NCBI RefSeq assembly: GCF_900143695.1
Contig: NZ_FRFE01000008.1
Location: 62,001-126,000 of the forward strand
Origin: Desulfopila aestuarii DSM 18488
GTDB lineage: Bacteria; Desulfobacterota; Desulfobulbia; Desulfobulbales; Desulfocapsaceae
Length of the DNA: 64,000 nucleotides
Direction of reading: 5' to 3'
A program made the position numbers and the translations under genes. A model generated the notes under the pieces. That model saw nothing but the letters and a program-made list of their open reading frames with translations, made no database searches and was not told where the DNA came from. Positions 45,573 through 54,389 of this stretch are shown in pieces (position 1 is the stretch's first letter; the number at the start of each line of letters is the position of its first letter).

Positions 45573-46370
45573 ATGTGCGATCCTAGCCCTTACGCCGACA
45601 ACCTTTCCGACGGTAATCAGTTTTCCGCCTCCGGCTTTTGCCGCCGCTGCAACTGTATTCACGCCCTGCCCTCCGGCGCGGCCCATGCGCATTGCCTGGA
45701 ACTGATGCACCTTTTCGAGCGTCATGAAACCATTGATCTGCAACCGGAGGGTGATCCAGATCCACAACTCTCGACAGACTACCTCTTCGGACCAGCCCGT
45801 GGCAAGATGTTTGGCGTCCTTGAATGCCGCGACAAACACGACACCCCTGTCATTCTGCGCGCCTTTTCCGGCCAGTATAACAGTATCTGGCGGGTTTCCG
45901 GCTGGGCACCACCCCTCTTTGACATGACTGAATTTTCCGCCGTCAATGATAGCGAAGAAAAAGCGATAAAGGCTCTCGGCCGAAAACTTGATACATTGAC
46001 ACCACACAGCCAGGAATGGTTGGAACTCAGGCAGAAACGACGAACCATGTCGCGCGGACTGATGCAGAAACTGCATGGTATCTACAGACTGACCAACTTT
46101 CACGGCCAGACAACCACCCTTTTTTCGGCCTATATAGAAAAAGGAGGTGTTCCCACCGGCACCGGTGATTGCTGCGCACCGAAACTGCTCCACCAGGCCG
46201 CAACCATGCAACTTACGCCGATTTCGATCGCCGAGTTCTTCTGGGGCAAGAGCAATCGTTCAGAGAGTCGGCACCACGGCCGGTTTTACCCTTCCTGCCG
46301 GGAGAAATGCCAGCCAATACTCGGCCACCTGCTTTGCGGGGCGACCAGAAGTGGTAATGTATGCAAATGA
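45573..46370 (+). CDS. N-terminal accessory half of an RluA-family pseudouridine synthase (split gene)
   Basis: This 265-residue protein begins with a cysteine-rich part (FCRRCNCIHALP near 22). It ends with the sequence normally joined to RluA-type catalytic domains in Vibrio- and Shewanella-like proteins: GTGDCCAPKLLHQAA near 197, IAEFFWGK, FYPSCREKCQPILGHLLCG near 243. The stop overlaps the start of the catalytic protein as ATGA. What is often one protein of about 500 residues is therefore encoded as two coupled genes. This half may form a zinc or RNA-binding partner. No ribosome site is clear at its ATG. Confidence 0.75.
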   Translation: MCDPSPYADNLSDGNQFSASGFCRRCNCIHALPSGAAHAHCLELMHLFERHETIDLQPEGDPDPQLSTDYLFGPARGKMFGVLECRDKHDTPVILRAFSGQYNSIWRVSGWAPPLFDMTEFSAVNDSEEKAIKALGRKLDTLTPHSQEWLELRQKRRTMSRGLMQKLHGIYRLTNFHGQTTTLFSAYIEKGGVPTGTGDCCAPKLLHQAATMQLTPISIAEFFWGKSNRSESRHHGRFYPSCREKCQPILGHLLCGATRSGNVCK

Positions 46371-47008
46371 ACGATTCAGACATCGATATCGTCTATGACG
46401 ACGCCGAGATTGTGGTCATCAACAAGCCAGGCGGATTACTCTCCGTGCCAGGACGAGGACCCGACAAACAGGACTGTGTGACCAAAAGGCTGCAAAAGCG
46501 TTATCCGGCCATGATCGACCAGCCATCGGTGCACAGGCTGGATATGTTCACCACAGGACTGATGGTCTTTGCCATCAGTCGCGAAGCCCATCGCCACCTC
46601 TCGTTGCAGTTTGCCGGGCGCGAAGTGAAAAAAGAATATATCGCCCTTCTTGAAGGTGTCATAGAAAACGAACAGGGTGAGATCCATCTCCCCTTCCGGC
46701 TCGATATCGACAATCGCCCGTACCAAGTATATGACCCAGTTCACGGCAAGATGGGCTCAACAATCTGGCAACGACTAACGCACGAAGGCAACCGCACCAG
46801 AGTCCGATTTCTGCCGCTCACAGGCCGCACCCACCAACTTCGACTCCATGCATCGCACCCACTCGGCCTTGGCTGTGCCATTGTCGGCGACAGCCTCTAT
46901 GGTTCCGGAAAAGACGGCGACCCGATGCTGCTCCATGCGAGCAAGCTGGTCTTCAACCATCCGCAAACTGGTGATCGCCTGACGTTTACCTCCGTCCCCC
47001 TTTTCTGA
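46367..47008 (+). CDS. RluA-family RNA pseudouridine synthase, catalytic part
   Basis: This 213-residue enzyme has VVINKPGGLLSVPG near 16, the catalytic Asp in HRLDMFTTGLMVFA near 57, EYIALLEG near 95, LTGRTHQLRLHASHPLGLGC near 148 and GDSLYGSG near 170. It isomerises uridine to pseudouridine in tRNA or rRNA, target not determined. I chose the ATG at 46367, which overlaps the preceding stop (ATGA). The frame also opens two codons earlier. Neighbouring accessory gene and this one probably work as one unit. Confidence 0.9.
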   Translation: MNDSDIDIVYDDAEIVVINKPGGLLSVPGRGPDKQDCVTKRLQKRYPAMIDQPSVHRLDMFTTGLMVFAISREAHRHLSLQFAGREVKKEYIALLEGVIENEQGEIHLPFRLDIDNRPYQVYDPVHGKMGSTIWQRLTHEGNRTRVRFLPLTGRTHQLRLHASHPLGLGCAIVGDSLYGSGKDGDPMLLHASKLVFNHPQTGDRLTFTSVPLF

Positions 47009-47234
47009 TACTTTCCAGGTGCCTCACTTGAAAAGAAGCCCATCCACAACGAGTTTTCAGATTTAACGTATTTTTTGCAGATCACCAGAGTTGGGAATGT
47101 CTCTACGGGTATTGACAGTGGGGCGTGGTATCAGTCAAGCCTTAGCTCCAAAATGGAGCAACATTTCCCAAAATATGATACGGAGGAAATCGAAACCGCA
47201 AATCCCTAGAACTCTTTGATGCCACGCCTACGCG

Positions 47235-47870
47235 ATGCCGCTAGAACATGAAATTGCCCGTGCAATAGTAAAATGCCGGAAAACCGATACCCCCATGATT
47301 GTGGCTATTTGCGGTGCAGCCGATTTAGGAAAGTCATACCTTTCAGCATCCATAGCAAATGCTTTAAGATCACGAGGTGTATCCTCAGATCATGTTACCC
47401 TTGACTCTTTCATGATGAACAGGGACGAGCGTATTGCTTGTGGGATCAGTGGATATCAACCTGAAGCCTATGATTTTAACGCGATCAAAGTTCAATTAGC
47501 CAAGTTCAGCAAAGGACAACATATCACCTTCTTCCCTTATGACCATTCCACAGGCCGGAAAGCAATTGAGCCAACAATGCTTCCCCTTTGTGATGTTTTA
47601 ATACTTGATGGGCTACACTCAATGCATGCAGCATTGCTACCGTATACTCAGCTATCTGCGTTTATTTACACCAATGATAGCTACCTAAGGTGTATCCGGC
47701 GCGAAGCTGATCTATTAAAAAGAAAGCAGTCAGTTGCTGTATCCGAAGAAATAGAACCTTTTGAATTTGTAAAATACAAACGATTTGTCGAACCCTATAA
47801 GGAACAAGCCACATGGCATTTGTTCCTGAAGAGAAAATGGCAATACTCGTTTGTCCGTCGAAATGACTGA
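47235..47870 (+). CDS. Uridine kinase/phosphoribulokinase-like P-loop protein
   Basis: This 211-residue protein has a Walker A GAADLGKS near residue 27 and a fold resembling uridine kinase (VTLDSFMMNRDER near 53, SGYQPEAYDF near 71, FFPYDHSTGRKAIEP near 95, VLILDGLHSM near 118, RREADLLKRKQ near 152). It would phosphorylate a nucleoside, sugar or pantothenate-like substrate, not identified. Its bases are visibly richer in A and T than its neighbours, which suggests recent acquisition. No good ribosome site precedes ATG. A small hairpin (GCTCCA/TGGAGC, 47144-47158) lies upstream. Flanking gaps 47009-47234 and 47871-48131 hold nothing recognised. Confidence 0.72.
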   Translation: MPLEHEIARAIVKCRKTDTPMIVAICGAADLGKSYLSASIANALRSRGVSSDHVTLDSFMMNRDERIACGISGYQPEAYDFNAIKVQLAKFSKGQHITFFPYDHSTGRKAIEPTMLPLCDVLILDGLHSMHAALLPYTQLSAFIYTNDSYLRCIRREADLLKRKQSVAVSEEIEPFEFVKYKRFVEPYKEQATWHLFLKRKWQYSFVRRND

Positions 47871-48131
47871 AACCACTCTCTTGTCAACACGTTGCTGCCC
47901 GTTTGACAGTGGCGTGTAGTCGGCCACCAGACTTAACAAAAGTTCAGGCTCACTGCATCCTTTGTCGAAACCTGAAATGCGGTTGTGAATGAAAGAATAT
48001 CAGCAGTAAGATACCCCTGAGGTGATAGTACAGAGATTCGCTATTGCAAGTGGCAATAATGACGCTGCCGATAAGCTGAGGGTGCCGCATGGCGACCATC
48101 AGCTTAATCAGCTTGTCGATTATTCCTCAAG

Positions 48132-49892
48132 TCATTCAGCCCTATCAAACTCGATGCCCTCCCATCCCTTCAGCTGTTTGATGAACTCGTGCGGATCGAA
48201 TGGGAGCTTTGCCGGATCGACACGCCACCGTCCCGCTGCCTCGGTTTCCGGGCGTGCGTTCTCGATGCCGGTAAGCGGGAAGCCGCGGGCCTCCGGCGTG
48301 TTCGGGTACTTGATCATCCACAGTTCGTGACGCGCTCTCATAATGTTGAACATCCCCTTGGCGGGAAACATGGGAATCATCTTGGGGCTTGCTTCGCGCG
48401 GGTCGGTGTAGAGGTCATAAAAGGCTGCCCCTGACAGGCCCGGTTTTTCGCCCACCCAAGCGCGCTTGTAGCGTCCTTTTACCTGCGCGGCCAGAATCGG
48501 GCCGGTGTAAATGAAGACGTAGTCACGCCGGCTGAACGTGTCGCCCTTGAGCAACAACGCTGTCTGATCGATGCCGTCAATGATGCGGTCGGTCGGGATA
48601 TTGTCCATCGCGCCGCCCAGGTGCGCAAATGTCGTGAACAGGTCGGTCTCGTGGATGATGTCGCCGACGACCTGACCGGGAGCAATCGTGCCCGGCCACC
48701 AGGCCATCGCCGGCACGCGCACGCCCCCTTCAAGGTAGTCGCCCTTTCCCCCCCGGTAAAGGGTCTCGACCATGCCGGGGGGGCCGTTGTGCGTCATGGG
48801 GCCATTGTCAGCCATCAAAACGACGAGCGTGTTTTCCGCAATACCAAGCTTTTTTAACTCATCCATCAATTCGCCGATCCAGCCATCGAAATGGGCAAAG
48901 GCTTCCTGTAGTACCCCGCCGGAGGCGGTCAATCGGTCCGGGAAGCCGAGGAAAGAAGTCATCATCGGCCAGTAGGCGACATAGAACGGTTTCTTTGCCT
49001 CCACACTTTTCCGGATGAAGGCCATGGTCCGCTTCTGGGACTCTTCGTCGATCTTCATGTAGTCGTCGTGATTCGGCGCTCGGCCGAATTCACGCACAGG
49101 ACCACCCTTCATGCCCTCCAGGGCAAAAACGAACCCTGTCGGCCGCCAACCCGGGTCTATGTCATAAGGATCCTTGCCGAACATCTCGGGGTACAAGACC
49201 GCCGGCGCCAGCGCAAACATCTGCCCCTGCGGGTTGTACAGACTCGGCACCTGGTTGTACGGCGTCCATAGGGCCTCATCAAAGCCCCGCTTGGTCGCGT
49301 AGCTTGATTCAATGTCACCCAGGTGCCACTTGCCAAAAAACGCCGTTGCGTAGCCCGCCTTAGACAATACGTCTCCCATCGTGACTTCGGAGGCCGGCAG
49401 CCCGCCGTATTCATAGGGGAAGCCCACGTTATACATGCCATTGCGTACAGGGTGCCGCCCGGTCAACACTGCTCCGCGGCTGGGCGTGCAGGACGGCTCG
49501 GTATACATCCGCATGAAGTTGATGCCTTCGGCGGCGAGGCGGTTTATCTGCGGCGTCTCGAAGCCGCGCACCTTCTGAAGGGCGGGAATGCCGACCTCAC
49601 CGACCGCGGTGTCGTCCCACATGATATGAATGATATTGGGCGTTGTGCCGAATTTATTGCGAAGCTCGGCCAGTTTGGTATCGAGTTCCTTGTCTTCGAC
49701 CGCCCAACGCTCGCCGTGCTGCACATCGAGGATGTAATACTCGGCGTCATGGATGATCTTGGATTTGACAGCTTGCGCGAAGGCACTTTGGTTGCCGGAC
49801 AGGAGGCCGGTAAGTAGGATCGCCGCAATCGAAGCGACGCCTATCAGGTTGCAACTTGTCGCGTTATCCTTTTTCATCGCTTCAGGCGTCAT
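48132..49892 (-). CDS. Arylsulfatase-family sulfatase (exported)
   Basis: This 586-residue type I sulfatase hydrolyses sulfate esters. The signature CTPSRGAVLTGRHP near 158 contains the Cys that is oxidised to formylglycine. Metal ligands include IMWDD near 107 and MADNGP near 365. GKWHLGD and Thr/His-rich loops fit family S1. The N-terminus carries a hydrophobic export segment (about residues 15-40, ending FAQA). ATG at 49892 follows AAAGGAG. The ORF extends to 49928 without a ribosome site. No sulfatase-maturase is next to it. The gene is more G/C-rich than nearby genes, and it is not part of an operon. Confidence 0.92.
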   Translation of the reverse strand: MTPEAMKKDNATSCNLIGVASIAAILLTGLLSGNQSAFAQAVKSKIIHDAEYYILDVQHGERWAVEDKELDTKLAELRNKFGTTPNIIHIMWDDTAVGEVGIPALQKVRGFETPQINRLAAEGINFMRMYTEPSCTPSRGAVLTGRHPVRNGMYNVGFPYEYGGLPASEVTMGDVLSKAGYATAFFGKWHLGDIESSYATKRGFDEALWTPYNQVPSLYNPQGQMFALAPAVLYPEMFGKDPYDIDPGWRPTGFVFALEGMKGGPVREFGRAPNHDDYMKIDEESQKRTMAFIRKSVEAKKPFYVAYWPMMTSFLGFPDRLTASGGVLQEAFAHFDGWIGELMDELKKLGIAENTLVVLMADNGPMTHNGPPGMVETLYRGGKGDYLEGGVRVPAMAWWPGTIAPGQVVGDIIHETDLFTTFAHLGGAMDNIPTDRIIDGIDQTALLLKGDTFSRRDYVFIYTGPILAAQVKGRYKRAWVGEKPGLSGAAFYDLYTDPREASPKMIPMFPAKGMFNIMRARHELWMIKYPNTPEARGFPLTGIENARPETEAAGRWRVDPAKLPFDPHEFIKQLKGWEGIEFDRAE

Positions 49893-50335
49893 TGACTTGG
49901 CTCCTTTGTTTGTGATGGTCCAGCTCATGGCGACTACGTCGCCGTGAACAAGTAATTCTGCTGGTCATTTTGTTCAGAACTATGAGCACATCTTCCGGCA
50001 CGGTTTGTGTCAATATTATATGTCAGTTAACAAACAATTGTACAGGGGCAAGTAAGGGATAGGCATCCCAGGAAAATCGATTGCCAGATTGAGCGTTCTT
50101 GAATGCTTCACTAGTAATCTGCTGGAGCAGCTGATGTTATGCGTGCAGGTGTTTCAGTATTAGGATCGGCATGCGAAGGAAAATTTACTCCATTTCTCAC
50201 GCTGACGATGTCCGATACTGCTTTCCTCCGCGTAACAAATTCATAATCATACAAACTGCCAGGCCGCGCTTGAACCGAAAAACTGAATCTGTAACATCGG
50301 ATCACGACGTTGTAACAAGCCATCCCAATCCACAC
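49893..50335. other. Intergenic region upstream of the sulfatase
   Basis: About 440 bases without a supported gene. A 74-codon minus ORF (50111-50335) has no ribosome site or recognisable sequence. A TATAAT-like box occurs near 50017 on the minus strand without a matching -35 element. Confidence 0.45.
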
Positions 50336-51109
50336 TCATCCGCCCAAGTGAAAAATGTGTAATGTGCCGCAATTCAGCACCAGGGGCACAGGCAATAGCA
50401 CCGCAATCCACAGCAGCATCCTTTTGCCAAACGCAGAGAGCTGCAACCAGCGCTCAATGCGTATTGCCAGATACTGGATGAGGAAATAGCCGGTCATCAA
50501 GCCCCATATACTTTTTCCATAGACGAGCATGAACGGCAAACTTACCAGCAGTTCATGAATGATGCCTGAAACCAGAAACGTCGCAAACATTGCAGTATTT
50601 GGTTGGCGTCTCAACGGCATAAAGACCACCTGATGCAGCCAGTCGCCAATAAGCCGGTTCCAGCGTCTCCCCCAGAAATCTGCAAGATGCTTTGCCTGCC
50701 AGGGCCGGTTATTGATGGTTGGCACCAGCCGACCAGATGGGAGCCACAGCAGGCGGCAAAGTCCGCCAAGGGCTTCCAGCAGGAGCCAAAACGGCACAAT
50801 AGCCAGATACGACTGTAGCCATAAAGGGAAAGCGCGAATCATCGGGATAAAGAAAACGTACACCGCAGTAATAGCTGCCAGCTGCCCGCACGACACGAGG
50901 AGCAACCGGTGTTTTGACTGCCCCGCTTCCAGCCTCGTCCGCTTCTCCCAACTCGGCAGAGATAACCACGGTGCCCAGAAAAATGAGCATCCAACCATCG
51001 CAAAAGGACGACGAACACCTGCCCTCCACAAACTGCCCATCTTGGCCAGCTGCGCCACTGGTATCAGCACAATCAGGTACCAGCAGGTCATCTGCCATTC
51101 TCCGCTCAT
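50336..51109 (-). CDS. Wax-synthase/MBOAT-like membrane acyltransferase
   Basis: This is a 257-residue integral membrane protein. The family core is seen in FWGRRWNRLIGDWLHQVVFMPL near 140 and the conserved His in FLVSGIIHELL near 177, as in wax synthase domain proteins of the membrane-bound O-acyltransferase group. Six to eight hydrophobic segments are seen. The ORF extends to 51250, but ATG at 51109 follows GGAGG at a good distance and the domain starts there. It would transfer an acyl group to an alcohol or to a polymer. Acceptor and donor are unknown, and no partner enzyme is adjacent. Confidence 0.78.
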   Translation of the reverse strand: MSGEWQMTCWYLIVLIPVAQLAKMGSLWRAGVRRPFAMVGCSFFWAPWLSLPSWEKRTRLEAGQSKHRLLLVSCGQLAAITAVYVFFIPMIRAFPLWLQSYLAIVPFWLLLEALGGLCRLLWLPSGRLVPTINNRPWQAKHLADFWGRRWNRLIGDWLHQVVFMPLRRQPNTAMFATFLVSGIIHELLVSLPFMLVYGKSIWGLMTGYFLIQYLAIRIERWLQLSAFGKRMLLWIAVLLPVPLVLNCGTLHIFHLGG

Positions 51110-51237
51110 CTGTATCATACCTCCATATTTCAAATTTCGTTTTCCCGGGCTGCCGGACCTCTGCAAGCTGTAACAGGGAACAACCAAATGCGCAATAACA
51201 GCGGAAAGGTGCGAACAGTTCTGGTATAGTAGCCCCC

Positions 51238-52803
51238 ATGAACAGCACATGGAAATATTACGATATCATGGACCTGGAATATTTTTTCCAGCAGGACAGT
51301 GAGATGGCCGGGGAAGAACTGCACGAGCGTGACCGGCAGATCCTCCTCGATGAGGGCGGAGCTACATTAAAAGATCAACCTGCACCATCTCTGCTTGCTC
51401 TCTGGCTTGCAGCCCGCAGAAAAAAGCATGGTGGTGATCCACAGCCTCTCCCTGGAGCGCTTTTCCAAGAAGCACACTCCCTGCTTTGCCTTCTGCTGAT
51501 ATTTTTTGGGTTGATGAGCGGTGCGGGCGTTGGCCTGGCATTTTTCAGTTATTCAGGAGCTACCCCGGTCAATGTTCTCCACTTTCTGGTACTTTTTGTC
51601 TTCAGCCAGCTCATACTCGCCGCTCTCCTTTTTGCCAGAGCCGGACTCATCCAGCTCGGTCTGCGCGCAATCCCACATTCGCTTATTATCAGAGCCCTCG
51701 GCACCTTTGCCCTTGGTCTTATTGTCAGGCTTTCTCGCCGCACCACCAGTCACCTCTCCGGAGAAAAGCGATTGGCAGCTGAGGCGAACATTGGCCGGAT
51801 GCGGTCAGCTGCAGCAATATACCCATCCCTTTTCTTCTGGCCGCTGTTTACAATCATTCAACTGGCGTCCATCTGTTTCAACCTGGGATTGCTTGCGGCG
51901 ACCTTTTTCAAGATAACAGTGAGCGACATCGCCTTTGGCTGGCAATCGACCCTGCAGTTCTCTACCCAGTCACTCCACAGCTTCATCTCCTGGATGGCCC
52001 TGCCCTGGTCCTGGCTTCTTCCCGAGGGAACCGGTTATCCGACCCTTGCCGAAATCGAAGGTTCACATATCATTTTGAAAGAAGGGATCAGTAGCCTGCA
52101 GACCCCGGATCTCATCTCCTGGTGGCCGTTTCTGCTGCTCTCTGTGGTGTTTTACGGACTTTTACTGCGGCTCTTGCTGCTTGGCATGGGTTTACAAAAA
52201 GAGCGGCGGATTTACAACCATCCGATTTTCAGCTCGCTTGCGGCCAGGCAGGTATTGCGACGGATGCAGACCCCAACAGTCTCCAGTCAGGCGTTACCGG
52301 AAACTACTCCGCAGACCGCAGGAAAGATGACACCTCACTCCCCTGCCACTTCGGATCATGCCACGGATATTACTTTAGAACCGGTGATCGCATTGTTGCC
52401 AGATGAAATCTTCGACAGTTGTCAGCCTGAAACCCTTGCAAGAATTATGGCTTCTGAAGGTTTCAGGATTACACAGAGCCATCGGTTTATGATCGACTAC
52501 GATAGTGACCAGCAGCTGCTGGCCCGGCTGGCTGCAGAGCAGGTGGAACAAGCCGTGGCAATAGTCATCATCATGGAAGCGTGGATGCCACCGCTTGTCA
52601 GCTTCCAGTCCTTTGTACGCGAGATGCGCTCGCGGATCGGCAAGTTGCCGATCATGCTCCGGCTGGTGGGCAAACCAGATGCAGAAAATGCACTCACCCT
52701 GGTCACAGACCCGTCCCAAAGCCGGATCTGGCGTGAGAAAATGGCTGCTTTAGGTGACCCGCAACTCACTACCCGAGAACTCATCCATGAGAGGACATCA
52801 TGA
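51238..52803 (+). CDS. DUF2868 membrane protein, partner of the DUF3482 GTPase
   Basis: This 521-residue protein matches the DUF2868 family. A charged N-terminus (HERDRQILLDE near 30) is followed by hydrophobic segments near 80-105, 118-140, 195-230 and 300-325. A cytoplasmic C-terminal part begins near 370 (PVIALLPDEIFD). The last four bases overlap the start of the GTPase gene (ATGA), so the two are co-translated. The pair is recurrent but uncharacterised. A membrane-associated GTPase function with this protein as anchor is plausible. Confidence 0.82.
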   Translation: MNSTWKYYDIMDLEYFFQQDSEMAGEELHERDRQILLDEGGATLKDQPAPSLLALWLAARRKKHGGDPQPLPGALFQEAHSLLCLLLIFFGLMSGAGVGLAFFSYSGATPVNVLHFLVLFVFSQLILAALLFARAGLIQLGLRAIPHSLIIRALGTFALGLIVRLSRRTTSHLSGEKRLAAEANIGRMRSAAAIYPSLFFWPLFTIIQLASICFNLGLLAATFFKITVSDIAFGWQSTLQFSTQSLHSFISWMALPWSWLLPEGTGYPTLAEIEGSHIILKEGISSLQTPDLISWWPFLLLSVVFYGLLLRLLLLGMGLQKERRIYNHPIFSSLAARQVLRRMQTPTVSSQALPETTPQTAGKMTPHSPATSDHATDITLEPVIALLPDEIFDSCQPETLARIMASEGFRITQSHRFMIDYDSDQQLLARLAAEQVEQAVAIVIIMEAWMPPLVSFQSFVREMRSRIGKLPIMLRLVGKPDAENALTLVTDPSQSRIWREKMAALGDPQLTTRELIHERTS

Positions 52804-54212
52804 CGACTGTTCCGGAAATCGCCATACTGGGTCATCCCAATGAGGGGAAATCGTCGGTGCTATCGACCCTTGCCGAGGACGATTCGGTCAGGGTCAGCGC
52901 CATCCCGGGTGAAACTACCGAGTGCCGTACCTTCCCCGTCGTGATCGATGGCCGTGAGATGCTGCGCTTCACCGATACTCCCGGCTTTCAAAATCCCTCT
53001 CGCGTGGTGGCAGAAATGCGGATGATCGCTGCGGAAGGCAGGGATCCCGTCAAGCGTTTCCGCGAAAAATTCAAGGATGTTCAAGAGCTTCGTGACGATG
53101 TTGAGTTGTTGTTACCCATCGAGCGTGGTGCGGGCATCATCTATGTGGTAGATGGATCACGGCCAGTGCGCAACGTGGACAAAGCCGAAATGGAGATCTT
53201 ACGACTGACCGGCCGGCCACGAATGGCGATCATCAACTGCAAGGAAGAAGAGAGCAGCCAGCTGGAAAATTGGAAAGTCGAATTCCGGAAAAATTTCAAT
53301 TCCAATCGGGTTTTTAATGCCCACCGTGCCACCTACGCCGAGCGAATCCTGCTGCTCGAAACACTGAAATCCATCGACCAGGACTGGCAGTCAACCTTAG
53401 ACGAGGTGGTCCGGGCCTTCAAGGCCGACTGGGCGGCTCGCAACAGCGCTACGGTCGATATTCTGCTGGCAATGATCAATGACTGTTTGCAGTATTCGGT
53501 GAGTGGCGATCTACCGGATGGAGGCGATGCCACCGCCCTGGAAACCCGACTCGCCGCCAGTTATCGCCAGACCCTTGCGGACAAGGAGCAAAAGGCGCAC
53601 GAGAGAATCAGGGCCCTCTACAAGCACCATATCTTTCAATACACCCTGCCACCCCAATCGCTGCTGAACGAAGACCTGTTCAGCGAACGGACCTGGCACC
53701 TGCTCGGCCTCAGCCAGACGCAGGTGGCCATAGCCAGCGCCCTTGGCGGGGCGGTGGTAGGCGCCAAGCTTGATCTACTCACCGCCGGTCTCTCTTTTGG
53801 AATTTTTACCGGAATCGGCGGAGCGGCCGGAGCACTGGGCGCCATCATGGGCGGTAGAAAATTGAGTACATCCGCCAAGAATCTGCTCGGTATGAAAATC
53901 GGCGGCGAGAATGTGAAAATCGGCCCAGCCGCCAATATCAACCTGCTGCTCATTCTCATCAATCGTGGCCTCTTATTCTATCGCCACACCATCAACTGGG
54001 CCCACGGCCGACGGGATTACCAGACCCTTTTGCCCGAACCCGCGACAACATCGGAAGTCTATACCGGCAAGTGGCCGGCGGGTCACCTGCGAATCTGCAA
54101 AGCCTATTTTTCCGCTGTTACCGAACAACGGGAACAAGCCATACGTGAATCTGGTGAACAACTTGCAAGAATCCTTTCAGAGACCCTGAAGGAAATATCT
54201 CATCATGAGTAG
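52800..54212 (+). CDS. GTPase with DUF3482 C-terminal domain
   Basis: This 470-residue protein has an N-terminal GTPase domain with G1 GHPNEGKSS near 11 and G3 DTPG at 59-62. A G4-like NCKEEE near 141 departs from NKxD, so guanine recognition may differ. The middle is a helical segment. Near 315-360 comes a Gly/Ala-rich hydrophobic stretch (ASALGGAVVGAKLDLL, FGIFTGIGGAAGALGAIMGG) that could dip into the membrane. This matches DUF3482 proteins. It overlaps the DUF2868 gene by 4 bases. It could remodel membranes or regulate a transport process, but this is not established. Confidence 0.83.
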   Translation: MTTVPEIAILGHPNEGKSSVLSTLAEDDSVRVSAIPGETTECRTFPVVIDGREMLRFTDTPGFQNPSRVVAEMRMIAAEGRDPVKRFREKFKDVQELRDDVELLLPIERGAGIIYVVDGSRPVRNVDKAEMEILRLTGRPRMAIINCKEEESSQLENWKVEFRKNFNSNRVFNAHRATYAERILLLETLKSIDQDWQSTLDEVVRAFKADWAARNSATVDILLAMINDCLQYSVSGDLPDGGDATALETRLAASYRQTLADKEQKAHERIRALYKHHIFQYTLPPQSLLNEDLFSERTWHLLGLSQTQVAIASALGGAVVGAKLDLLTAGLSFGIFTGIGGAAGALGAIMGGRKLSTSAKNLLGMKIGGENVKIGPAANINLLLILINRGLLFYRHTINWAHGRRDYQTLLPEPATTSEVYTGKWPAGHLRICKAYFSAVTEQREQAIRESGEQLARILSETLKEISHHE

Positions 54213-54298
54213 AGCTTTAGCGGTCTGTGTTTTGGTGTGATGAGAAAAAATTGCCGAAGAGATACAACCGATCTATTTCAGGGGATGTCAAAGAGATA

Positions 54299-54321
54299 GC
54301 TGCACACCAACGATGTGCAGC
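54299..54321. other. Hairpin between convergent genes
   Basis: GCTGCACA (54299-54306) pairs with TGTGCAGC (54314-54321) around a 7-base loop. It lies between the GTPase and carbamoyltransferase genes, which converge. Without a T-run it is a weak terminator at best. Confidence 0.35.
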
Positions 54322-54389
54322 AAGCACCGGAGAGGGTTTGGTTTGCTTATTGAGGAACCAGAGATCAAAGCCCCTGGATCCTCAAGGAA

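Noticed and set aside
50111-50335. 74-codon minus ORF upstream of the sulfatase
   Set aside because: No ribosome site and no motif. Kept only as a note in the intergenic entry.
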